Shown here piece by piece: positions 56,973-64,000 of a stretch of DNA of 64,000 bases. The notes beneath the pieces were generated by a model. The model saw nothing but the letters and a program-made list of their open reading frames with translations, was not told the origin of the DNA and did not search any database. Made by a program: the position numbers and the translations under genes. The first letter of the stretch is position 1, and each line of letters begins with the position of its first letter. Origin of the DNA: Actinoallomurus sp040655075 (GTDB taxonomy: Bacteria > Actinomycetota > Actinomycetes > Streptosporangiales > Streptosporangiaceae); NCBI RefSeq assembly GCF_040655075.1, contig NZ_JBFAJC010000016.1, forward strand, positions 148,947 through 212,946, read 5' to 3'.

Positions 56973-57894
56973 TCATTCCGTGGTCCCTGACTGCCTTGAG
57001 CCGTTCGCCACGGTAGGCGTAGGTGGAGGGATCCAGCAGGATCTCTTCCACCAACCACGCCCCGGCGGCGGCTTGGACGAGGGCGAGCGCCGGCCGTCCC
57101 TGATCGTCCACTGCCGCCTTGTTGACCGTCACGTCGCGGATCTTCGCCATGGCGCGGTAGGTCGCGGACTCGAGTCCGGGCGGCAGTACGCCGACGTTCA
57201 GCACGGACATGAGAGCCGCCCACGCCCGGGCGTCAGAGCCGGTGGACTCGCCGGGGACCCGGGTCCTGCGAGCCCATGCCAGCAGCGCGTCCGGGTCGCG
57301 GGGCAGCGCGGTCAACGCGGCGTAGTCGCTGGGGAAGGGACCACTGCCGGGCGTAGAGATCACGAACCTGCCGTGATCGATCCTCGCCCACCGCTTTCCA
57401 TCGGCGCGCGTCCAGTGCCGGTCGACCGTCGTCTTCCGCGGTGACGTGGGAGTCCATACGTTGCCGCGGCTCGGAGTGTCGATCGAGCTCGAGCGGACCT
57501 CGGTGTAGATCCACTGGTCGGGCCGGGGACGGGTGACCGCCCGCTTCGCGGCGGCGCCCGCGGCGCGGTGCAGGGCCACCTGGGCGTTGGCGACCGAGTC
57601 GGCGGGCAGGCCCGGCAGGACCGGGCGGGGATTGCCGTTCTTGTCCGCTCCGCCCAGGCCCTGGGTCACGGTGAGCCCGGCCGTGATCGCCACCGCCAAG
57701 CCTCCGGCCGCGACGAGCCGTACGCCGGACCGCCTCGATGAGAGGCGGCGTGGGGTCGCCGGGGCGCCGGACGCGGTCACCCGTGCGAAGGCCGCGCGGC
57801 CGGTGGCGTCCTGTCCGGCGCCGGCGAGAGTACCGCGAGGGACGGGGTTGGCCGGTGCGAGCAGCCGGCGGACGTCCTGGATGTCTTCGTTCAT
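56884..57894 (-). CDS. CU044_5270 family membrane protein, pair 2
   Basis: 336 aa from ATG 57894, overlapping the sigma stop. TM helix near residues 63-80 (LVAAGGLAVAITAGLTV); the outer domain repeats the features of the other copy: RPDQWIYTEVRSS, YAALTALPRDPDALLAW, MAKIRDVTVNKAAVDDQG. Paralogous to the product of 55807-56781 but diverged. Confidence 0.8.
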   Translation of the reverse strand: MNEDIQDVRRLLAPANPVPRGTLAGAGQDATGRAAFARVTASGAPATPRRLSSRRSGVRLVAAGGLAVAITAGLTVTQGLGGADKNGNPRPVLPGLPADSVANAQVALHRAAGAAAKRAVTRPRPDQWIYTEVRSSSIDTPSRGNVWTPTSPRKTTVDRHWTRADGKRWARIDHGRFVISTPGSGPFPSDYAALTALPRDPDALLAWARRTRVPGESTGSDARAWAALMSVLNVGVLPPGLESATYRAMAKIRDVTVNKAAVDDQGRPALALVQAAAGAWLVEEILLDPSTYAYRGERLKAVRDHGMIKKGTIESLSALLAAGVVDHPGQRPSKRP

Positions 57895-58439
57895 GACTGG
57901 CGACTCCCCTGCAGTGAGGCGATGGGCGGGCGATATTCCTCGGCGTCGAGTTCGGCGAGTACGGCCGACAGCCGCCGCCGGGCGCGGTGCAATCGGACCG
58001 AGAACGTCTTCACCGAGCATCCGGCGACGACCGCCGCGTCCTTGGTGTCGAGTTCCTCCCAGCCGACGAGTTGGAGGGCCTCGCGGTCGCGGGCGGACAG
58101 CCGACGCAGTGCCGCGCCGATGCGCCCACCCTCGGCGAGCCCCGTCGCGACGTCGGCGACCGGCGCGTGGCGGTCGCGGTCATCGCGCAGCCGTCCCCAC
58201 AGGAGACCGCGCCGCCGATGGCCGCGCGCCTCGTTCGCCAGTACGTTCCGTGCCACATTGAGCAACCACGGGAACGTGCGGTCCGCCGGTATGTCGTTCC
58301 GGCGCCGCCAGGCGATCAGGAACGTCTCCGCGGCCACGTCACGCGCCGTCTCGTGGTCGACTCGCCGGGCCGCGTAACTCAGCACATCGTCGTAGTGCGC
58401 GTCCCACAGCTCGGCGAAGCCATCATCCGCATCCGGCAC
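57891..58439 (-). CDS. ECF sigma factor, pair 2
   Basis: 182 aa from GTG 58439, chosen because AAGGGAG precedes it; ATG 58487 is an in-frame alternative. Region 2: ARDVAAETFLIAWRRRNDIP; region 4: LDTKDAAVVAGCSVKTFSVRL. It overlaps its CU044_5270 partner by ATGA. Confidence 0.85.
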   Translation of the reverse strand: MPDADDGFAELWDAHYDDVLSYAARRVDHETARDVAAETFLIAWRRRNDIPADRTFPWLLNVARNVLANEARGHRRRGLLWGRLRDDRDRHAPVADVATGLAEGGRIGAALRRLSARDREALQLVGWEELDTKDAAVVAGCSVKTFSVRLHRARRRLSAVLAELDAEEYRPPIASLQGSRQS

Positions 58440-58633
58440 GCCGACTCCCTTCTCTCGTGCCGTTCTTCGCCCCGAGATGTCCGGCACTCCGCTTTTCCCT
58501 ACATCTCCACGCGAATGACCTGACGCGGGTACGCCCGACCGGTGACGTGGATGTCGCGCCAGGTCTCCTCGGACGGTCTGCCGGATTAAGGTGCTGAGTG
58601 GATGTACGGGCCCATCGATGGGGGAGAGTGCTC

Positions 58634-59164
58634 GTGACGTACGCCTTGGACGCCGTCCTGGTCCGTGTCATCGGTGCGGCGAACGTAGTGGTGTTCCGGA
58701 TGTCCCGGGGACGCGTGCTGTTGCACAGGTTCGACGGGACGCCCCACGTGCGGCTCACCGAGATCGGTCGGGTCCCCGAGCTCGATCCGCCCTCGGTCCA
58801 GTACCTGCGCGACGGTGACGACTACGTCCTCCTCGTACCGGCCCGCCTGTCCGATGCGAGGTGGGTACACGACCTGCGCGCTGCCACAAACGCCACGGTG
58901 GAGATCGAGGAGGGCACGGCGCGTTCGGCCGTCTCGGTGGTCGGTGCCGGAGAGGCGGACGCCGAGGAGGTGCGGCGGCTCCACGAGCAGGTCGGCGGCG
59001 TGGTGATCCGGGAGATGGACGCCGACGTCTTCCCGGTGGTCGGCGAGGCGGAGCAGTCCACGGCGGCGGCTCGCCTTCTCAAGGACGCCTCACTCGATGA
59101 GAGGTACGACATGAGGAAGGAACGCCTGCTCCCCGTGGCCCGCCTACAGGTTCATCGGCCCTAG
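58634..59164 (+). CDS. DDN-like F420-dependent nitroreductase/quinone reductase
   Basis: 176 aa from GTG 58634, 8 nt behind GGGGGAG. The split-barrel pattern GAANVVVFRMSRGRVLLHRF, HVRLTEIGR, VQYLRDGDDYVLLVPA and RWVHDLRAATNATVEI is that of the DDN/F420H2-dependent reductase family. The C-terminal 60 residues (ARSAVSVVGAGEADAEEVRRL) are longer than usual. Deazaflavin dependence is inferred from the family. Confidence 0.6.
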   Translation: MTYALDAVLVRVIGAANVVVFRMSRGRVLLHRFDGTPHVRLTEIGRVPELDPPSVQYLRDGDDYVLLVPARLSDARWVHDLRAATNATVEIEEGTARSAVSVVGAGEADAEEVRRLHEQVGGVVIREMDADVFPVVGEAEQSTAAARLLKDASLDERYDMRKERLLPVARLQVHRP

Positions 59165-59210
59165 CCTGCGACGCGCCCGCGCCCGACCCATTCATGTGTC
59201 GGTCGGCGGC

Positions 59211-60929
59211 TCATTTGCGGTCGATGGAGAAGCTCGTGCACCCGCCGATATCGGCGACGACGCTTCCGGAGATGCGGGAGGGATGGTCCTCGGGAACGTC
59301 GGCGCTGAGCCCGACCATTTCGTACTCGCCCGGCCGGTTGATCCAGCGCTCGCCGCGGAGCTCGAGGTGCCGGGAGGCGAAGGTCCCCTGCATGGTGTAC
59401 GAGCCGGACGGGACGGACGGGTTGCTGGGGTTCGCGGAGAAGTTGAAGGTGGCCTCCACCCCGCCGCCCGTCGCCGACGGCCCGATGACCAATTGCAGGT
59501 TGGTCAGGCCCTGTGCGCAGGTGTAGGTGCCCTGCCAGGTGCCGGCGACGACCGCTGTGCCGGCGGCACCTGGCGGGGTCGTCGGATTGCCCGGTGTGGA
59601 CGGGCCGGCGGCTCCGGTCCCGCTCACGCCTTTCGGAGCACCTCCCGGGTCTCCGGAGTCCTTGGTGCCGCGTGTCGCGGCGAACGCGACGATGCCGGCC
59701 ACGGCCAGCAGCGCCAGCGCCGACCCGGCCACCACGACGGCGCGTTTCGCTCCGGCTCCGCCGGAAGGCCGGGACGGAGCGACCGGCCAGGTCGGCTGTG
59801 TGGAGAGCGGTGGGTAGGCCGGCGGCGGCCCGCCCAGCGGTGGGTGTTCCTGCCACGGGGCCGCGCCGGGAAGACCCGGGGCCTCCCATCCCCCGACGCC
59901 GTTCTCGGGTGTCCACTCGATCGTGCCCGCGCCGAATCCTTCGGGACGTGCGCTGCCCGGTGCGGACGGTGTGGGCGGAAGGATCTCAGCGGCGGGTGCG
60001 GCTGGAGGGTCGTCGAGCGGCCGGGTCCCCGACTCGGCGGGAGGCGGTGCGTCCGCGCCGATGGAGGCGTTCCGTTCCGCGATCATGGCCGCCACCGCCG
60101 GGGGAAGCCAGTTGCTGGACGTGTCCACCGATGGGGACAGCTCGCGCAGGACGTCCGCGACGGCGGGACGGGCGGCCGGGTCCTTGGCCAGGCAGGCGAC
60201 GACCAGGTCCCGGACCGGCGGGGGCACGGCGTCCAGGTCGGGCTCCGCGTGGAGGACCCGGTAGCCGGTCGACGCCACCGATCCCCCGTCGAAGGGTCCC
60301 CGGCCGGTGGCGGCGAACGTCAGTACGGAGCCCAAGGCGAACACATCGCAGGCGGGGCCGAGGTCGCCATCGCCGTGGATCTGTTCGGGGGACATGAAGC
60401 CCGGCGTGCCGAGCGCCGCACCGGCGGCCGTGATCCTCGCGGCGTCCATCGCGCGAGCGATGCCGAAGTCGATGATCCGGGGACCGTCGGCGGCCAGGAT
60501 GATGTTGCCGGGCTTGAGGTCCCGGTGCACCAGGCCACAGGCGTGGATCGCGGCCAGTCCCTCGGCCAGCCCGGCGCCCAGCGCCAGGACGGCTCGCCGC
60601 GGTAGTGCCCCGTACGCTTCGACCGCCTCCCGCAGCGAGGGGCCGGGAATGTACGCGGTGACCAGCCATGGAGGAGCAGCGGTCGGGTCGGCGTCGACGA
60701 CCGGAGCGGTGTGGAAGCCCCCGACGCGGCGAGCCGCCTCGATCTCCTGGTCGAAACGGCGGCGAAAGCCGTCATCGCCCGCCAGCCCCGGCAACAGCAC
60801 TTTGACCGCGACCGGCCGCCCACCCGGCGAACGGCCGAGGAAGACCTGTCCCATGCCTCCGCCGCCGAGCCGACCGAGCAGCCGATAGGAGCCGATCTCT
60901 CGTGGGTCCTCCGGCCGCAAAGGTCGCAT
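59211..60929 (-). CDS. Transmembrane Ser/Thr protein kinase
   Basis: 572 aa from ATG 60929. PknB-like kinase domain: GGGGMGQVFLG, VAVKVLLPG, HRDLKPGNI (about residue 134), DFGIAR, GTPGFMSPEQ. A Pro-rich juxtamembrane region leads to one TM helix (about 391-413, VVVAGSALALLAVAGIVAF), then an outer domain of about 110 residues with GTWQGTYTCAQG and two Cys. The outer part likely senses an extracellular signal. Confidence 0.85.
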   Translation of the reverse strand: MRPLRPEDPREIGSYRLLGRLGGGGMGQVFLGRSPGGRPVAVKVLLPGLAGDDGFRRRFDQEIEAARRVGGFHTAPVVDADPTAAPPWLVTAYIPGPSLREAVEAYGALPRRAVLALGAGLAEGLAAIHACGLVHRDLKPGNIILAADGPRIIDFGIARAMDAARITAAGAALGTPGFMSPEQIHGDGDLGPACDVFALGSVLTFAATGRGPFDGGSVASTGYRVLHAEPDLDAVPPPVRDLVVACLAKDPAARPAVADVLRELSPSVDTSSNWLPPAVAAMIAERNASIGADAPPPAESGTRPLDDPPAAPAAEILPPTPSAPGSARPEGFGAGTIEWTPENGVGGWEAPGLPGAAPWQEHPPLGGPPPAYPPLSTQPTWPVAPSRPSGGAGAKRAVVVAGSALALLAVAGIVAFAATRGTKDSGDPGGAPKGVSGTGAAGPSTPGNPTTPPGAAGTAVVAGTWQGTYTCAQGLTNLQLVIGPSATGGGVEATFNFSANPSNPSVPSGSYTMQGTFASRHLELRGERWINRPGEYEMVGLSADVPEDHPSRISGSVVADIGGCTSFSIDRK

Positions 60930-61432
60930 CGCCGCATGCCCCCGTCCGTTCCGGCCGTCGAGGCCGCCGACGGTCGTACGGCCCTTGTCGCGATCATTCC
61001 AGGACGGAACCATGCGATCCAACCATCTCGCGCAGCGCATTGCACCGGCACATCCCGAATGCGCTGCCGAGATCAAAGCGCTCCTCGCCCAAGCGCGAGC
61101 CCCCACCGTTCAGTACGGAGTGGTTCGGCCCAGCGATCCTCCTGCGACCTGTTCGCCCGGAAACGACCTCATTGACTTCTACCCTGGCGCCGCCTGGCCG
61201 GTACGGTCCGCCGTGGAGCTCTTTCTCCCGCCACGGCCGGGCGTCATGGTTCACCGGGAGGCGCCCGCCCGGCGAATTGCCGCTAACCTCGCATTCAACG
61301 ACATTCACGCCAGCAGAAGAATTCATTTCCCCTCTGTCTCGGCGATGTGGCCTTCCAGGTCCCGCAGCGAGAATTTAGCCTGGCCACTCGAGACCGATAT
61401 CGCACCGCATCATTACCGACGAAAGGGGCTTG
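60930..61432. other. Intergenic, no gene supported
   Basis: About 500 bp between the kinase and the secreted protein genes. Frames on both strands have poor codon bias and no recognisable motif. No strong repeat or terminator was seen. Confidence 0.5.
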
Positions 61433-61960
61433 ATGGTGCTCGCCAGAACGTCGATGGGGCCAGTCGCGATCGCGCTCACCTGCAACCTCCTCGGGACGGC
61501 GTACGCTGCCGGAACACCGATCCCGCGCCCGGACGAGCCGACCCCGCCGCCGAACGCAGGGCAGGGATTCACCGGCACCGACTCAGCGAACGCGCGGGCG
61601 GTGGAGGGCTGCTGGTTAAGCGCCCATAAACCTTTCGTGCTGCACACCAGAGATCGGCACATTCACGGGAAGTCTCAGGTAACCAGGTGTACCACTCCGG
61701 CTCCCGTCTCCTGCCACCTCCAGTCGCGGCTGCAGATGTGGGTTCCCTATACCGGTCAGTGGGTGCAGAAGGGCGAATGGGAGGACGCAGGCTGGAAGCC
61801 GTGCCTGCCTGGAATCACCCTGACCCCGTCCTACAAATGCCCCACCCACTCGACAGAGCACGAATTCATCACCGACAGTTGGCTGACGATCGTCACCCAT
61901 CAGGCCGGATCAGCGTCGAACTACGTGAACAGCCCTCGCGAGAAGTTCGTCTGCAGCTGA
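61433..61960 (+). CDS. Secreted protein of unknown function
   Basis: 175 aa; ATG 61433 or GTG 61436 follows GAAAGGGG. Signal peptide MVLARTSMGPVAIALTC..., cleaved near TAYAA. The mature part has six Cys residues and a Pro-rich N-terminus; W-rich segments (QMWVPYTGQWVQKGEW) are notable. Family not recognised. Confidence 0.6.
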   Translation: MVLARTSMGPVAIALTCNLLGTAYAAGTPIPRPDEPTPPPNAGQGFTGTDSANARAVEGCWLSAHKPFVLHTRDRHIHGKSQVTRCTTPAPVSCHLQSRLQMWVPYTGQWVQKGEWEDAGWKPCLPGITLTPSYKCPTHSTEHEFITDSWLTIVTHQAGSASNYVNSPREKFVCS

Positions 61961-62023
61961 CACCGATGCCGTCGGCGCGGTCCGCTCCCCCGGTCACCCT
62001 GATGCGGGCGGTCGCCGGTTGCC

Positions 62024-62236
62024 TCATCCGGCAACGAAGGTGGCGCGAAGCAGGCGGGCCATGTGCTCGCCGGCCTGCTCGGGGGTCCAGCCGCGGTCGG
62101 TGAGCAGCGTCTCGCTCACCCCGTTGGAGATCAGGGCGAGCAGCATGTCGGTGGCGGTGTCGACCGTCCAGCCCGGCGCGAGCACGCCTTCCTCGTCGAG
62201 CCGCCGGATGAGCGCGCGGTTCGTCTCGTACCGCCG
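62024..62236 (-). pseudogene. TetR regulator, C-terminal remnant
   Basis: The minus-strand frame reads ETNRALIRRLDEEGVLAPGW, then DTATDMLLALISNGVSETLL and AGEHMARLLRATFVAG, a TetR C-terminal ligand domain. The N-terminal HTH that should lie to the right is missing, since MFS sequence begins there instead. Confidence 0.7.
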
Positions 62237-63152
62237 GGGCTGGCCATGGATCTTCTACCTGAACCTGCCGATCGGGGCCCTGGTCATCGTCATCGCGCTC
62301 GTCCAGATGCGGCCCGACGGTCCGCTGAGCACCCCGGACCGTACGCTGCTGTCCGAGACGACGGTGCTGGGCGTCGCCGCGGCCGCGCTGCTGCTCGGGC
62401 TGTCGCTCTCAGCCGGTCACGGGCTGTCCTGGCTGGCGCTCACCGCCACCGCGGGGGTTCCGGTGGCGATCTGGTGGCGGTCCGCCTCCAGCCGGGCCGT
62501 ACGGGCCTTGATGCGGACGCCGGGCGTCGCAGCGCCGGTGAGCCAGGTGCTGCTGAACGCGGTGACCATCTCGCTCGTGGAGTTCATGGCGTCGTTCTAT
62601 CTCCAGCGAGTGCTCGGCGTCTCCGCCGCCACCGCCGGTACGACGGTCCTCGCCCTCGCCGTCGGGAACGTCGTCTCCGGTCCGATCGGCGGGTTCCTCG
62701 CCGACCGGTGGAGCGCGCCCGGCGTCGCATGGACGGGCATTCTCATCACCACCGTCGGGGCGTCACTGCTGGTCCCGCTCGGCACCGGCCGGCACCCGGT
62801 GGACGTGGGGTGGCGGCTGGCGATCGTCGGAATCGGAACGGGCGTCTTCGCGGGACCCAACTTCGCCATGGTCATGTCGAACGCGCCGGGCGCTCTTCAC
62901 GGCACCGCGGGTGCGGCGCAGAGTCTGGCCCGACAGTTTGGCTTCTCCCTCGGCCCGGCGCTGGCGACGACCGCCTGGGCCCTGTCCGGATACCGGCCCG
63001 GCGGCATGCACGCGGGCATGGCCATCGCCGCTGGGTGCGGCCTCATCGGCCTGTTCCTCCGGACCCGGACGCGCCCCCTGCCCGCTGCGCCGGACGCGGA
63101 GTCCACCGGCGCTGTGGACACGGATCCGTCCGTGACCGCTATCCCTGAGTAG
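62237..63152 (+). pseudogene. DHA2-type MFS drug transporter, C-terminal part
   Basis: From about 62237 the frame reads GWPWIFYLNLPIGALVIVIA, the middle of a DHA2 family transporter, and continues through eight or so TM segments to VTAIPE. The first five to six helices and the start codon region are absent. The continuous upstream frame is antisense TetR sequence, not transporter. Confidence 0.75.
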
Positions 63153-63212
63153 GCGCGCCGGGCATCGCCGGGCGGCTGTTCGCGCCCGGCGATGCCCGGA
63201 GGCTGCGGCTTC

Positions 63213-63863
63213 CTACACGCCGCAACCGCAGCGATCGACGGCCACATCGTCGATGACCGGGCCATAAGCGGTGTTCGTCGTGCTCGAGAACTGGACGGTG
63301 GTGGCGACCCCGGTCGCCCGGAACCTGACCGCCCGTGTCACGTATCCCATATTGGCGCGGGTGTGACCGGTGATGTCGAAGGAGAAGTTCTGCGCAAGGG
63401 CGCCGTTGATGAAGACCTGTCCGGTCTTCACGGCCGGCGACCCATCGGGATTTCCGGCCAGCGCGTAGATCACTTCGTATACGACGCCCGGACGTGTCGA
63501 GAAGGTCTGGGTCACCCCGCCGGCGGATCCGGCGCTCAGGTCGAGTGACTGGCGTCCGTCCGCGGCCTGCCAGAAGCCGGCGCCGATCAGGTCGACGCTC
63601 CCATTGGTCACCCTCCATGGTCCGATGGACTGTCCCGCGGCAAAGTCCTGGAAGGTGCCCGGCCTTACCACTGGGGACTCGAAGCTGCCGTCCGCCAGCC
63701 CGGACGTCGCATTGGCCGGAGCGGCCGCGAAGGCTGCCGCTCCGGCCAGCGCGCCGGCCAGGCCGGCGCCGGCGCAGAGCCGCCGCAACGTGGTGGGCCG
63801 GCCACCGCGAGCTCGCGGCGCGTCGGAGGCGAACCGGTCGGCCGAGGTCGCGTCGATAGCCAT
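63213..63863 (-). CDS. Secreted choice-of-anchor C / DUF642-like protein
   Basis: 216 aa from ATG 63863 behind AAGGAG. Signal peptide with twin small residues (LRRLCAGAGLAGALAGAAAFAAAPANA). The mature beta-sandwich (GSFESPVVRPGTFQDF, GPWRVTNGSVDLIG, QSLDLSAGSAGGVTQTF, GPVIDDVAV) fits the DUF642/choice-of-anchor C family, which are carbohydrate-binding-like domains. Confidence 0.75.
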   Translation of the reverse strand: MAIDATSADRFASDAPRARGGRPTTLRRLCAGAGLAGALAGAAAFAAAPANATSGLADGSFESPVVRPGTFQDFAAGQSIGPWRVTNGSVDLIGAGFWQAADGRQSLDLSAGSAGGVTQTFSTRPGVVYEVIYALAGNPDGSPAVKTGQVFINGALAQNFSFDITGHTRANMGYVTRAVRFRATGVATTVQFSSTTNTAYGPVIDDVAVDRCGCGV

Positions 63864-63916
63864 GATTCTCCTTCGTTCGTGCGGTCCATGTGCACGAATG
63901 AGCGACTAGTGCCGCA

Positions 63917-64000
63917 TCAAGCAACGTTGGTCATGTAACCGGTCCAGGTGCGGATGGTTGATTCGGGGGCGAAGTCGCGTTTGGGCTGAGCGCGGGCATT
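63917..64000 (-). CDS. C-terminal end of an unidentified gene (partial)
   Basis: The minus-strand frame is open from the right edge to TGA 63917 (27 codons: ends WTGYMTNVA). Too short to identify. Confidence 0.3.
   Translation of the reverse strand, partial: NARAQPKRDFAPESTIRTWTGYMTNVA

Overview
The window is very GC-rich with actinomycete-style start sites (GGAGG, many GTG/TTG starts, ATGA overlaps). Families such as Scr1-type XRE/DUF5753 regulators with DUF397 partners, DUF6879/DUF6082 cassettes and CU044_5270 anti-sigma-like proteins point to a filamentous actinomycete. I infer the Streptosporangiales (Actinomadura or Nonomuraea-like), without being able to place it further. No rRNA, tRNA, CRISPR array or intact insertion sequence was seen.

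Layout. (1) 1-2.3 kb: the edge of a UvrD-like helicase gene with a RelE-like N-terminus, divergent from a DUF4365 nuclease-like gene coupled to an unknown partner. (2) 2.4-7.1 kb: two tandem copies of a three-gene cassette (about 80-90 aa protein, DUF6879, DUF6082 membrane protein), separated by a duplicated segment in which a histidine-kinase-like ATPase gene is truncated at one copy and intact at the other. A third copy of the cassette lies at 44.4-46.0 kb. (3) 7.1-11.2 kb: gene-poor, with repeats, relics, one XRE/DUF5753 regulator and two degenerate DUF397 copies. (4) 11.2-47.6 kb: a dense defence island. It holds a low-GC two-gene module; a DISARM-class-1-like trio (adenine methylase, SNF2 helicase, giant helicase with DUF1998 and a fused nuclease-like tail); a PQQ-propeller lipoprotein; an EACC1 plus caspase-helicase pair; Mrr; an HNH nuclease; a Crp / nucleotide-cyclase-like / STAND / unknown operon; two divergent SNF2-type helicases; the third cassette; and a second Mrr-type nuclease. 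(5) 47.9-64 kb: ordinary accessory chromosome. It holds secreted proteins, an MFS transporter, an HxlR-quinone reductase pair, an HD protein, a cupin, two convergent ECF sigma/CU044_5270 pairs, a Ser/Thr kinase, and a TetR/MFS pair whose two 5' halves are missing together.

Most striking is the operon at 33.6-38.0 kb. The C-terminus of the cyclase-like protein and the N-terminus of the adjacent STAND NTPase carry the same short Asn/Gly/Val-rich motif, as expected of amyloid-type effector-receptor pairing. A Crp-type cyclic-nucleotide-binding regulator is encoded just upstream. Next are the EACC1/caspase/SF1-helicase pair and the compact DISARM-like trio, in which a nuclease domain appears to be fused to the DUF1998 helicase instead of being supplied by a separate PLD protein.

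All family assignments were made by eye from translated sequence. No database search, structure prediction or composition calculation was run.
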